The notes: generated by a model not told the origin, from the letters alone. A DNA stretch of 6,492 bases from JBLNCE01 sp050260415 (GCA_050260415.1 JBLNCE010000141.1:1-6492), one strand, 5' to 3'; counted from the first letter of the stretch, positions 1 through 5,108 are shown. Translations and numbers: made by a program.

Positions 1-2
1 CT

Positions 3-155
3 TGCGTGATGGTGGACGACTTGGCGGTGAACCTCATTCCCGCGCACGAATTGGGCATGACCACCGTCCTGATTGGCGCCGAAGCACCGCCTTGGGTGGA
101 CCATCGCCTGGATACCATCTACGATCTGGAGCAGGCGCTTCTAAAAGGACCATAA
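3..155 (+). CDS. HAD-family phosphatase, C-terminal fragment (pyrimidine 5'-nucleotidase-like)
   Basis: Only the last 50 codons are present; the gene starts left of the window. The reading frame entering at base 3 runs to TAA at 153-155. Its translation contains the segment VDDLAVNLIPAHELGMTTVL, which matches motif IV of haloacid dehalogenase hydrolases: two adjacent Asp residues that hold the catalytic Mg2+, then the N-x3-A-x2-x-GM-T pattern, then a conserved Gly. This pattern is typical of the pyrimidine 5'-nucleotidase/SDT1-like subgroup, which removes phosphate from nucleotides in the cytoplasm, but phosphoglycolate phosphatases look similar here and the substrate cannot be fixed from a fragment. 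The nucleophile motif (DxD) lies outside the window. The tail (TIYDLEQAL) resembles the usual end of these proteins, so the C-terminus seems intact. The wording of motif IV reminds me more of proteobacterial than of clostridial enzymes; that is an impression. Confidence 0.75.
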   Translation, partial: CVMVDDLAVNLIPAHELGMTTVLIGAEAPPWVDHRLDTIYDLEQALLKGP

Positions 156-186
156 GGGATGCTAATGCAACCGGATATCCGCTCGT

Positions 187-327
187 GCTCAGCCAAGCGG
201 TGCTCGTACTCGTACTCGCCATCGAGCACCCCGCGATTGGGATTACCCCTCGATAGGCCCGGAACGCTGAGCGAGTCGAAGCGTCGAGGCACGATTACGC
301 GCACGCGCACGCGCACGACGGTTGAGC
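187..327. repeat. Imperfect inverted-repeat element with hexamer-periodic arms (REP/MITE-like)
   Basis: The left arm begins GCTCAGCC at 187 and continues with GTGCTC-GTACTC-GTACTC (about 201-217). The right arm (about 295-327) reads, in reverse complement, GCTCAACC followed by GTGCGC repeated three times. The arms are therefore inverted copies with a 6-base period that have drifted at the same positions of each hexamer (about 14 of 19 bases identical across the hexamers). Between them lies a smaller inverted repeat, CCTCGA at about 248 against TCGAGG at about 280, enclosing GCGAGTCGAAGCG, similar to the CTTCGACTCGCTCAGC cores of REP-like intergenic repeats. No transposase or convincing ORF is inside. 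It fills the gap between the HAD gene and rubredoxin and could act as a transcript-end hairpin or be a non-autonomous mobile element; neither is proven. Confidence 0.55.
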
Positions 328-336
328 CATGGCTCA
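323..336. promoter_or_regulatory. Perfect 14-base palindrome TGAGCCATGGCTCA upstream of rubredoxin
   Basis: TGAGCCATGGCTCA is exactly self-complementary. It overlaps the right end of the inverted-repeat element and lies 38 bases before the rubredoxin start codon. This size and position would suit an operator for a dimeric regulator, but it could also be the outer end of the repeat element. No matching second copy is seen elsewhere in the window. Confidence 0.3.
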
Positions 337-374
337 GGTCAAGATCAGATTAGCGTGAAGGGAGGTGCGCGGAG

Positions 375-548
375 ATGTCCCGCTATGACCTCTGGCAGTG
401 TTCGGTATGCGGCTATATCTATGACCCGGCCAAGGGCGACCCTGACGCCGGCGTCAAGCCAGGAACCCCGTTCGAGAATCTCCCCGCCGATTGGGCTTGT
501 CCGGATTGCGGCGCCGGACTTGCCGATTTTGCTTCCTATAATGGCTAA
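375..548 (+). CDS. Rubredoxin
   Basis: A 57-residue cytoplasmic one-electron carrier with a single iron bound by four cysteines. Both CxxC knuckles are present: C9-x2-C12 in QCSVCGYIYDPAKGDPDAG and C42-x2-C45 in WACPDCGAG. The aromatic and Gly-rich positions around them (W7, Y14, Y16, D17, G21, D22, W40) follow the family, and the length is normal for the usual 52-57 residues. The ATG at 375 is preceded by AGGGAGGTG (about 359-367), an excellent ribosome-binding site with about 8 bases of spacing. Rubredoxins in anaerobes pass electrons to rubrerythrin, superoxide reductase or flavodiiron proteins, or serve redox enzymes; no such partner gene is in the window. It lies 65 bases upstream of an ECF sigma factor on the same strand and may be a separate transcript. 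The tail after the second knuckle (DFASYNG) is short but unremarkable. Confidence 0.95.
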   Translation: MSRYDLWQCSVCGYIYDPAKGDPDAGVKPGTPFENLPADWACPDCGAGLADFASYNG

Positions 549-554
549 AGGACC

Positions 555-581
555 GAACATTTCGGCCCAGGGCTTCGTCTG
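555..581 (+). promoter_or_regulatory. Candidate ECF-type promoter for the first sigma operon
   Basis: GAAC (555-558) is followed after 17 bases by CGTCTG (576-581). This resembles the ECF promoter pattern (GGAAC or GAAC, 16-17 bases, then CGTC). It sits 33 bases before the sigma-factor ATG at 614, so transcription would start near 588 and the operon could be autoregulated, as is common for ECF factors. The -35 part overlaps a small hairpin CCGAA-CAT-TTCGG (553-565). The call rests on two short matches and is tentative. Confidence 0.35.
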
Positions 582-613
582 TGGGGATGAAAGCGATCCG
601 TGAGAGGTGGGCC

Positions 614-1180
614 ATGGCCGCGGAGGAACAACTCTTGGAACGGGCCCAAACCGGCGAGGAGGCGGCTTTTACGGATCTCGTCCGCCTCTACGAACGGCGC
701 TTGCGTGCCTACGCCAGAGCAATGGTTCATAACGACGAGGATGCCGACGACCTGACCCAGGAAGCGCTGCTCCGCATCTTTCGCGCCCTACCGCTCTTCC
801 AGAGGCAATCCTCCTTCTCGACCTGGGCTTTTAGGATTCTGACCCGCGTCTGCCTGGATCATCTGCGCCAATGCCGGCGGCGTCCGCAGGGCGGCACGCC
901 ACCGTCCGATCAGGAAGACCTTTTCATTCTACCCGATAAAGGCCCCGGTCCCGAAGAACTGCTCCTGCAGGCCGAGCTTCGCGCCAGCTTGCGTGCGGCT
1001 CTGGCGCAGCTCCCGGTGGAGCAGCGTCTGGTGGTGGTCCTGCATGATGTGTGCGCCTTCAAGTACCGTGAAATCGCCACGATTGCCAAATGCTCGGAGG
1101 GCACGGTCAAATCCCGCTTGTTCACTGCCCGTGCCAGGTTGCGTCAACTGCTCGGTTTGATCGGGGAAACGGGAGGGTGA
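614..1180 (+). CDS. ECF-family RNA polymerase sigma factor (first module)
   Basis: A 188-residue group 4 sigma factor that directs RNA polymerase to a specific promoter set once released from its anti-sigma factor. Region 2 spans about residues 19-90: the core-binding helix FTDLVRLYERRLRAYA, the motif DADDLTQEALLRIFRAL (44-59) and FSTWAFRILTRVCLDHLR (68-85) for -10 recognition. Region 4 spans about 127-180, with LPVEQRLVVVLHD and a helix-turn-helix YREIATIAKCSEGTVKSRL (151-169) for the -35 element. The linker (about 90-118) is short and Pro/Gly-rich, so regions 1.2 and 3 are absent, as expected. The ATG at 614 is preferred because GAGAGG (602-607) lies 6 bases upstream; an in-frame ATG at 581 would add 11 residues but overlaps the candidate promoter. 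The stop TGA at 1178-1180 abuts the anti-sigma gene, which indicates translational coupling. The regulon is unknown. Confidence 0.92.
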   Translation: MAAEEQLLERAQTGEEAAFTDLVRLYERRLRAYARAMVHNDEDADDLTQEALLRIFRALPLFQRQSSFSTWAFRILTRVCLDHLRQCRRRPQGGTPPSDQEDLFILPDKGPGPEELLLQAELRASLRAALAQLPVEQRLVVVLHDVCAFKYREIATIAKCSEGTVKSRLFTARARLRQLLGLIGETGG

Positions 1181-1185
1181 TGCCA

Positions 1186-1608
1186 ATGCGGTGTCCAACG
1201 CACCTTGAGATCCAGAGTTGTATAGATGGTGAGCTGGACGCGGGCCGCGCGGCTCGGATCAACGAACACCTGGCGTATTGTCAACCCTGCCAGGGCCTGG
1301 CCAAGGGTATGACCGCCATGGCTACTCTGCTGCGCTCATTGGCGGATATTCCCCCCCAGGCGGAGCCCCTGCGCCCGTTCACCCCGCCTTTTATGGCGGC
1401 ACGCCGTCGCCCGGGACTTCCCCGTTGGGTACTGGTGCCTGTCGCGGCATGCTTGTTGGTCGCTCTGGGCGTCACGTGGCGGCATGTCCAACTCGGGCGC
1501 GACAAGGCCACTTACATTTCGGCTTTTCTCGAAGCGCACCGAACCTTACCCGCCGGCATGGACCTTCCCGAGCCGTGCGACTTCGGACTGGGGGGGCAAT
1601 GGGAATGA
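1186..1608 (+). CDS. Zinc-binding membrane anti-sigma factor (first module)
   Basis: A 140-residue single-pass membrane protein expected to sequester the preceding sigma factor. The N-terminal domain carries the ZAS-type zinc motif H28-x3-C32-x2-C35 in NEHLAYCQPC, with C12 (or C3/H7) as the likely fourth ligand and the usual IDGEL turn at 13-17. One hydrophobic helix follows at about 81-98 (WVLVPVAACLLVALGVTW), preceded by Arg residues that keep the N-terminus inside, leaving about 40 residues outside. The ATG at 1186 is chosen because GGGAGGG (1171-1177) lies 8 bases upstream; the ATG at 1180, overlapping the sigma stop codon, would be too close to that site. The gene overlaps the next one by four bases if that starts at 1605. 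The short external tail (EAHRTLPAGMDLPEP) is a plausible contact for the secreted RseB-like product. Whether release involves proteolysis or direct redox or metal sensing cannot be read from sequence. Confidence 0.85.
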   Translation: MRCPTHLEIQSCIDGELDAGRAARINEHLAYCQPCQGLAKGMTAMATLLRSLADIPPQAEPLRPFTPPFMAARRRPGLPRWVLVPVAACLLVALGVTWRHVQLGRDKATYISAFLEAHRTLPAGMDLPEPCDFGLGGQWE

Positions 1609-2579
1609 AAAGAGGGCGTTGGCTGGCGTTGGCGATCGCTCTGGCCATGTTGCCGCCGATCGGGGTACGCCCGCAGGCCGCGGACGAACTCCGGAACGTG
1701 CTCAAGAAGGTCCAGACCGCGTTGGATACCACTTTCTACAAAGGCCTTCTGGTGACCGTCAAGCGGGTAGGCACCGGCCGCGAGGAGGAAGTGGCCAAGG
1801 CCTGGTTTGGCCCCCGCGGTCAACAGGCCTTGGAGATAATCACCCCGACTTGGCGCGGCGGAGAAAGCCTCATCGTTGACGGGGTAAACAGCTGGGTGTA
1901 CTACCCGGACTGCGGCGCCGTGCTCAAGCTTGCCGCCAAACGGGAAAACCGCGTGCCGCAAACCAAAGGAGCGCAGCTCGAAGGGACCGGCCGCCTCGGC
2001 GACCGGCGCGCCCTGATCCTGCGTTGGGAAGGCCAGTTCGGACTCAGGCGCATCTGGCTTGATGCGGAAAAGTATGTCCCCCTCAAGCGGGAAGACAAAA
2101 ACGCGCGCGGGGAATTAATCCTGTCCCAATCCTTACAGGAAGTGGAGTTTCTATCCGCGCCCCCCCTTGAGCGGTTCCGTTTCGCGCCCGATCCGGGCCT
2201 GATGGTCTTTACCGATGAAGCCGCCTTTCACCAGGCCGTGAGTCTGGCCCATGTCCAACGGGGCGTGGATTATCGGATAAGGATGCCGGAATTTCTCCCG
2301 TCGGGAATCGTTTTTGACCGTGCCCTCCTGCGGCAGTTGCCGCAGCTCACCGTGATCCAGGTCCGTTTCGGCGACAAAAAGGATAAGGTCATCTCGCTCT
2401 TCGAATACCGCACGAGCCAAGTACTGGTGCCGCCGGAACGTCAATTCCTGGCGGAAGCCGGCGGCGGACGCGAAGCCAAGCTCAATTTCTACCGCTGGCG
2501 GGCAGGCGGCCTCGACCTGGTGCTTGTGGGTAATCTGCCCCTCGACGTCCTGCGGGAGATCGCCAAGTCGGTCAAGTGA
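1605..2579 (+). CDS. Secreted RseB/MucB-like (LolA-fold) sigma-regulatory protein
   Basis: A 324-residue exported protein. Residues 1-26 form a signal peptide: MKRGR, a hydrophobic core LALAIALAMLP, and a likely cleavage after an Ala near 25-26. Residues about 28-195 resemble the LolA/RseB fold: an early helix (LRNVLKKVQTALDTTFYKGL), then beta strands with the patterns FYKGLLVT, AWFGPRGQQALEII, SLIVDGVNSWVYYP and RRIWLDAEKYVPLKRE, as in lipid-binding or lipoprotein-sorting domains. Residues about 205-324 form a second domain (VDYRIRMPEFLPSG to LDLVLVGNLPLDVLREIAKS) like the C-terminal domains of RseB or DUF4367 proteins. In gammaproteobacteria RseB binds the outer part of the anti-sigma factor RseA and shields it from proteolysis; a similar role is inferred from position directly behind a zinc anti-sigma gene. 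ATG 1605 overlaps the previous stop as ATGA, with a G-run (1590-1596) upstream; ATG 1599 is an alternative. LolA-like lipoprotein handling is the main other possibility. Confidence 0.72.
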   Translation: MKRGRWLALAIALAMLPPIGVRPQAADELRNVLKKVQTALDTTFYKGLLVTVKRVGTGREEEVAKAWFGPRGQQALEIITPTWRGGESLIVDGVNSWVYYPDCGAVLKLAAKRENRVPQTKGAQLEGTGRLGDRRALILRWEGQFGLRRIWLDAEKYVPLKREDKNARGELILSQSLQEVEFLSAPPLERFRFAPDPGLMVFTDEAAFHQAVSLAHVQRGVDYRIRMPEFLPSGIVFDRALLRQLPQLTVIQVRFGDKKDKVISLFEYRTSQVLVPPERQFLAEAGGGREAKLNFYRWRAGGLDLVLVGNLPLDVLREIAKSVK

Positions 2580-2598
2580 ACTTGTGTGTGCTCCCAAC

Positions 2599-2630
2599 GA
2601 AAAAGGCGCCGGCTCTATGGCCGGCGTTTT
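2599..2630. terminator. Rho-independent terminator, probably bidirectional
   Basis: CGCCGGC (2607-2613) pairs perfectly with GCCGGCG (2620-2626) around a 6-base loop. TTTTCCTTT follows on the plus strand and an A-run (2600-2604) precedes it, so the minus-strand transcript also ends in a U-run. It lies 27 bases after the RseB-like stop and 43 bases beyond the stop of the converging 3D-domain gene, and can close both transcripts. Confidence 0.85.
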
Positions 2631-2668
2631 CCTTTCCCCCGCGCGGCTATGTAAGAAAACACCCTTTC

Positions 2669-3115
2669 CTATCGGCCCGTCCGCGCCGGGAGAATCTCTA
2701 CCCGGAGCAGGCGACGCCCGAAAGAGCGGGCTTGCGCATGGGTGCGAAAAAAAACGTCCAGGCGCCGTCCCCGGATGGAACCGCCGGTATCCTCGGCCAC
2801 ACGCTCGCCAAGCTCCGGAACGACCAACCGCGTACCAAAGGGAATAAGCCCGGGATCGACCGCCACGGTGCGGCCGGCCACGGCCGGACGGCCGGACGCC
2901 GTTATGCCGTCCGTCTTACCGCAACACGCCCGGCACGGGCAATAAGCCGTGACGGTAAACAGGACGGATACCGGGGCCCGGGCTTGGCTTGCCGGGATAG
3001 CCGCAATCCGATGCTTGCCTTGGGATTCCTGGCCGGATGCAGGTACGGATGCCGTCGGCATCGCCGCGGCGATCGTCATGACCGCCGCCGCGGCCAACGC
3101 CATTGCCTTTGACAT
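2669..3115 (-). CDS. Secreted 3D-domain (MltA-like) cell-wall protein
   Basis: A 148-residue exported protein. Residues 1-29 form a signal peptide (MSKAMALAAAAVMTIAAAMP). The rest is a single 3D domain: FTVTAYCPCRACCGKTDGIT (53-72), the first Asp in TVAVDPGLIPFGTRLVVP (D87), the second in AEDTGGSIRG (D109) and the third in RRLDVFF (D120). These three aspartates give the family its name and form the active-site cleft of a double-psi beta-barrel related to lytic transglycosylase MltA, which cuts peptidoglycan glycan strands. The stationary-phase protein YuiC and germination- or growth-related proteins such as YabE and YocH carry the same domain. Here no LysM, G5 or SH3 region accompanies it. 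The four cysteines at 59-65 are common in clostridial versions. The start at 3115 is set by GGAGG about 8 bases upstream; the frame continues upstream to 3154 without a better site. A role in sporulation or germination is suggested only by the neighbouring cotJ genes. Confidence 0.85.
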   Translation of the reverse strand: MSKAMALAAAAVMTIAAAMPTASVPASGQESQGKHRIAAIPASQARAPVSVLFTVTAYCPCRACCGKTDGITASGRPAVAGRTVAVDPGLIPFGTRLVVPELGERVAEDTGGSIRGRRLDVFFRTHAQARSFGRRLLRVEILPARTGR

Positions 3116-3208
3116 TGTCCATGCCTCCTGCGCGGCCGCCGGGAGCCATTGCACCCGCCTGCGGCCGGCGTCATCGGAAGGGGCGCCAATGGAAAGGCGT
3201 CTTGCTTC

Positions 3209-3237
3209 AAGATAGTTGGCCGGTTCGAAAATGGGAA
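3209..3237 (-). promoter_or_regulatory. Possible vegetative promoter for the 3D-domain gene
   Basis: Read on the minus strand, TTCCCA (3237-3232) and TATCTT (3214-3209) are separated by 17 bases. Each matches 4 of 6 bases of the sigma-A consensus. Transcription would start near 3202, giving a leader of nearly 90 bases. The match is modest and a sporulation sigma factor could be used instead. Confidence 0.25.
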
Positions 3238-3338
3238 CAGGAAACCGCCTGGCGGTGAAGCGGGCGTCATCGGTGGATGGAATCCGGATCTAATCGCGGA
3301 CCATGCCCTTCGGCGCTCTGGCGGAACCGGTACGAAAC

Positions 3339-3374
3339 TAGGCGAAAGGCCCACAAGATTGGGCTTTTCGCCTA
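3339..3374. terminator. Strong terminator-like hairpin upstream of cotJA
   Basis: TAGGCGAAAGGCCCA (3339-3353) pairs with TGGGCTTTTCGCCTA (3360-3374) over 15 positions with one G-U wobble, around the loop CAAGAT. The right half contains GGGCTTTT, so the inner stem plus TTTT looks like an intrinsic terminator, while the outer pairs (GCGAAA/TTTTCGC) extend it. It stands in the divergent 3D/cotJA region, 129 bases before the cotJA ATG. The nearest plus-strand gene upstream already has its own terminator at 2599-2630, so the hairpin may end a short RNA, act as leader attenuator, or insulate the operon. Confidence 0.5.
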
Positions 3375-3502
3375 TGGGCTGTCCGCAGAGGGGCGAATAG
3401 ACTATGAGCAATAAGCCCGCCGATACGCCGGCTGCGCCGGTGGTGGCGGGCACGCCGCCCGAACGACCAGGCCGGTCACATTTCATGCTAGGAGGTCTTC
3501 CG

Positions 3503-3682
3503 ATGGACTTCTTACCAGTGACGAGCATCTGTCTGGCGCGTGCCTACATACCCCCACAGGTATATACCGGGCGCTGGTGCCCGATGGAAGGCCTGCTCCG
3601 GGGAACCATCTTTCCTGAGCTATACGACCCCTATATCCCCAGTGAGTATGTGGTGGAGGGGGTAGGCTGCCGTGTCTCCTGA
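3503..3682 (+). CDS. cotJA: Spore coat associated protein CotJA
   Basis: A 59-residue small coat protein. The core LARAYIPPQVYTGRWCPMEG followed by LLRGTIFPELYDPY (31-44) is the family signature: a Pro-rich stretch, an aromatic, then PMEGL-x-RGT-x-FP-x-LY-x-PY. In Bacillus subtilis CotJA and CotJC interact and are laid down in the inner coat under the mother-cell sigma factor sigma-E; the same is assumed here. The ATG at 3503 is chosen because AGGAGG (3490-3495) lies 7 bases upstream. An ATG at 3404 in the same frame, with GAGGGG about 10 bases before it, would give 92 residues with a Pro/Ala-rich head; this longer form cannot be excluded since the Bacillus protein is about 80 residues. The 3' end overlaps cotJB by 11 bases, showing translational coupling. 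Confidence 0.88.
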   Translation: MDFLPVTSICLARAYIPPQVYTGRWCPMEGLLRGTIFPELYDPYIPSEYVVEGVGCRVS

Positions 3683-3929
3683 ACAGTTGGCACTCCTCAA
3701 GGAAATCCAAGCCGTGGAGTTCACCTGCGTAGACCTTAATCTCTATCTCGATACCCATCCCTGCGATGAACGCGCCCTGGCGGACTATAACGCCAATGTC
3801 CAACAACTGGCCTGCCTCAAGAATGAGTACACGCAACGCTATGGGCCCCTGATGCATTTCGGCCAAGAGCCGGTCTGCGGCCAATGGTCCTGGATCTGCG
3901 AACCATGGCCCTGGGAGATTAAGTACTAG
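3672..3929 (+). CDS. cotJB: Spore coat protein CotJB
   Basis: An 85-residue soluble coat protein. It shows the full family pattern: LLKEIQAVEFTCVDLNLYLD (8-27), then THPCDERALADYN (28-40), a polar helix with LKNEYTQRYGPL (49-60), and an aromatic tail WSWICEPWPWEIKY (72-85). The protein is probably helical in the first two thirds. It starts at GTG 3672 inside the end of cotJA, with GGAGGGGG (3655-3662) upstream, about 9-12 bases away, and its stop at 3927-3929 is 15 bases before the chosen cotJC start. Length and ends match the family, so the gene looks intact. It is part of the cotJ operon expressed in the mother cell; its precise function in the coat is not established. Confidence 0.93.
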   Translation: MSPEQLALLKEIQAVEFTCVDLNLYLDTHPCDERALADYNANVQQLACLKNEYTQRYGPLMHFGQEPVCGQWSWICEPWPWEIKY

Positions 3930-3944
3930 AAAGGGGTGACGGAC

Positions 3945-4520
3945 GTGTGGGTCTATGAAAAGAAACTGCAATACCCCGCCAAAGTAAGCAAAAAGGACGT
4001 CAAGATGGCCAAGTACCTCATCACGCAATACGGGGGACCGGACGGTGAGCTCGCGGCCGCGCTTCGTTACCTCAATCAGCGCTATACCATGCCCACCACC
4101 ATCTCCAAGGCGGTCTGCACCGACATCGGTACGGAGGAACTGGCGCATCTGGAGATCATCGCCACGCTCGTGTACCAGCTCATGCAGGGCGCCACGGTCG
4201 AAGAACTGAAAGCCGTCGATCTGGGGGGCCATTACGCGGATCACGACAGAGCGCTCTTCTACGTCGATGCGACCGGGAATCCCTGGACGGCCGCGTATAT
4301 TCAAGCCAAGGGAGACGCGGTGGCCGATCTGCACGAAGACATGGCGGCGGAGGAGAAAGCGCGGGCCACCTACGAGTGGCTGATCAATCTGGCGCACGAC
4401 GATCCCGACCTCACCGATACCCTACGCTTCCTTCGCGAACGCGAAATAGTTCATTTCCAGCGTTTCGGGGAGGCCTTGAACAACGTCTACGAGGATGCCC
4501 GGCGCAAGCGTCTCCACTGA
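3945..4520 (+). CDS. cotJC: Spore coat protein CotJC, manganese catalase family
   Basis: A 191-residue ferritin-like four-helix protein, spore-coat member of the dimanganese catalase family, which disproportionates hydrogen peroxide without heme. The expected metal ligands are all visible: E35 (GGPDGELAAALRYLNQRY), E65 and H68 (TDIGTEELAHLEII), a Glu at 136 or 137 (AAEEKARATYEWL) and H170 (REREIVHFQRF). Catalase activity is therefore likely but unproven here. The N-terminus WVYEKKLQYPAKV is the usual CotJC start. GTG 3945 is preferred because AAAGGGGTGA (3930-3939) is the ribosome-binding site; the GTG at 3936 lies inside that site. The product acts in the inner coat together with CotJA. A 24-codon ORF follows 28 bases downstream, and no terminator separates them. 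Length and composition are normal, with no sign of damage. Confidence 0.95.
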   Translation: MWVYEKKLQYPAKVSKKDVKMAKYLITQYGGPDGELAAALRYLNQRYTMPTTISKAVCTDIGTEELAHLEIIATLVYQLMQGATVEELKAVDLGGHYADHDRALFYVDATGNPWTAAYIQAKGDAVADLHEDMAAEEKARATYEWLINLAHDDPDLTDTLRFLREREIVHFQRFGEALNNVYEDARRKRLH

Positions 4521-4548
4521 CGAGGTTTACATACGGGGAGGAGTGGTC

Positions 4549-4623
4549 ATGCCGCTAAAGTTGCGGGTGTTTGTCTGGGGCTTTATCGGGCTGCTTACCG
4601 TAGTGGCCAAGATATTGGATTAG
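4549..4623 (+). CDS. Putative 24-residue membrane microprotein at the end of the cotJ operon
   Basis: ATG 4549 to TAG 4621-4623 encodes MPLKLRVFVWGFIGLLTVVA plus KILD. GGGGAGGAG (4535-4543) is among the best ribosome-binding sites of the window, with GGAGG 7 bases from the ATG. Basic residues K4 and R6 precede a hydrophobic stretch of about 14 residues (7-20) that can just span or insert in a membrane, followed by K21 and D24. The gene lies 28 bases after the cotJC stop on the same strand and ahead of any terminator, so it should be co-transcribed. I do not recognise a family. Small hydrophobic proteins are common in sporulation, where they help anchor coat morphogenesis or tune membrane enzymes, but no function is claimed. 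It could still be a chance ORF with a good site. Confidence 0.6.
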   Translation: MPLKLRVFVWGFIGLLTVVAKILD

Positions 4624-4652
4624 CCAACCGCCTGACTCTGTCCATCACGAGT

Positions 4653-4715
4653 ATCCCCTGCGCCCCGTCTCCCCTCTCTCTCGGCCCGGAGAGGGAGGGG
4701 ATCCAGGCAGGGGAT
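4653..4715. terminator. Nested inverted repeats between converging operons
   Basis: An inner pair, TCCCCTCTCTCTC (4670-4682) with GAGAGGGAGGGGA (4689-4701), forms 13 positions with one G-T wobble around a GC-rich loop. An outer pair, ATCCCCTGC (4653-4661) with GCAGGGGAT (4707-4715), is perfect. The structure lies 29 bases after the microprotein stop and ends 14 bases short of the stop of the converging membrane-protein gene, so it is well placed to end both transcripts. It lacks a U-run on either strand, so it is not a standard intrinsic terminator; similar CCCCTCTC/GAGAGGGG hairpins occur in gene-end repeats of many GC-rich genomes. Confidence 0.45.
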
Positions 4716-4729
4716 GGAACCTTCCCGAC

Positions 4730-5104
4730 CTACGCCACATGCCTCTTGCCGGAGCCTTCGGGTTCGGTCCCCTTGCCCGACTCCTCGCCTTCTAGCAGCC
4801 AATGCGACAGGATCAAACCCAATCCGATACCGACCGGGACAAAGCCGCCGATCAGCCAGGGACCGCGGCCGATACCAAGCCACAGCCCGAGCAAGAGCGC
4901 AAGGCCCCCCATGACGGCGATGATTCCCGAGCGAAAAAGCCAGATCGAAACAGGCGTGGCTTTGTGCATGACGCCCGGAGGCAGAAGACCCCTGGCAATC
5001 GCGGCCATCCGTTCGCGGTGGATGAAATACCTGAGAATGAGAATGAACGTCAGCGCGGTCAGGGTAAGCACGATCGGGAAGACCAATTCCATTATTGCGC
5101 GCAC
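4730..5104 (-). CDS. Small three-helix membrane protein (DUF6249-like), third gene of second ECF module
   Basis: A 124-residue inner-membrane protein. Helix 1 spans about 6-27 (ELVFPIVLTLTALTFILILR), followed by the cytoplasmic segment YFIHRERMAAIARGLLPPG (26-44). That segment, basic with ERM-x2-I-x-RGL, resembles the loop of DUF6249 proteins, which often lie in ECF sigma operons. Helices 2 (about 57-79) and 3 (about 82-103) form a Gly-rich hairpin, and the tail is charged (GEESGKGTEPEGSGKRHVA). The GTG at 5104 is chosen because GGGAGGAG (5119-5112) sits 7 bases upstream; the ATG at 5092 has no site of its own. It starts 4 bases after the stop of the anti-sigma gene, so the three genes form one operon. 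The function is unknown; assisting the anti-sigma factor in the membrane is an inference from position. Confidence 0.75.
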   Translation of the reverse strand: MRAIMELVFPIVLTLTALTFILILRYFIHRERMAAIARGLLPPGVMHKATPVSIWLFRSGIIAVMGGLALLLGLWLGIGRGPWLIGGFVPVGIGLGLILSHWLLEGEESGKGTEPEGSGKRHVA

Positions 5105-5108
5105 GCGA

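Larger units (their letters stand above)
3116..3502. other. Divergent intergenic region between the 3D-domain gene and cotJA
   Basis: This 387-base stretch separates divergently transcribed genes. Apart from the hairpin at 3339-3374 and the weak minus-strand promoter, it holds a small perfect hairpin ACCGC-CTG-GCGGT near 3244-3256. Open frames cross it on both strands but have no good ribosome-binding sites or family resemblance, except that the cotJA frame is open back to an ATG at 3404. I searched for a sigma-E type promoter (ATA at -35, CATAC at -10), which drives cotJ in Bacillus, and found no convincing pair. Confidence 0.5.

Noticed and set aside
201..322. Possible CRISPR-like repeats in the hexamer arms
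   Set aside because: The units are only 6 bases, adjacent without spacers and arranged as inverted arms, so they are part of a palindromic element.
3240..3400. Possible riboswitch leader (c-di-GMP or manganese-type) before cotJA
   Set aside because: The sequence has hairpins but lacks the conserved loop sequences of the GEMM and yybP-ykoY classes; only a generic hairpin is supported.
3076..3528. Minus-strand open frame of 150 codons across the intergenic region before cotJA
   Set aside because: It overlaps the start of the 3D-domain gene in another frame and the start of cotJA, contains the strong hairpin, and its Pro/Arg-rich product has no family likeness.
3483..4397. Long minus-strand open frame of 304 codons
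   Set aside because: It lies entirely antisense to cotJA, cotJB and cotJC, which have clear family matches and good ribosome-binding sites; its translation resembles no family and GC-rich codon bias explains its length.
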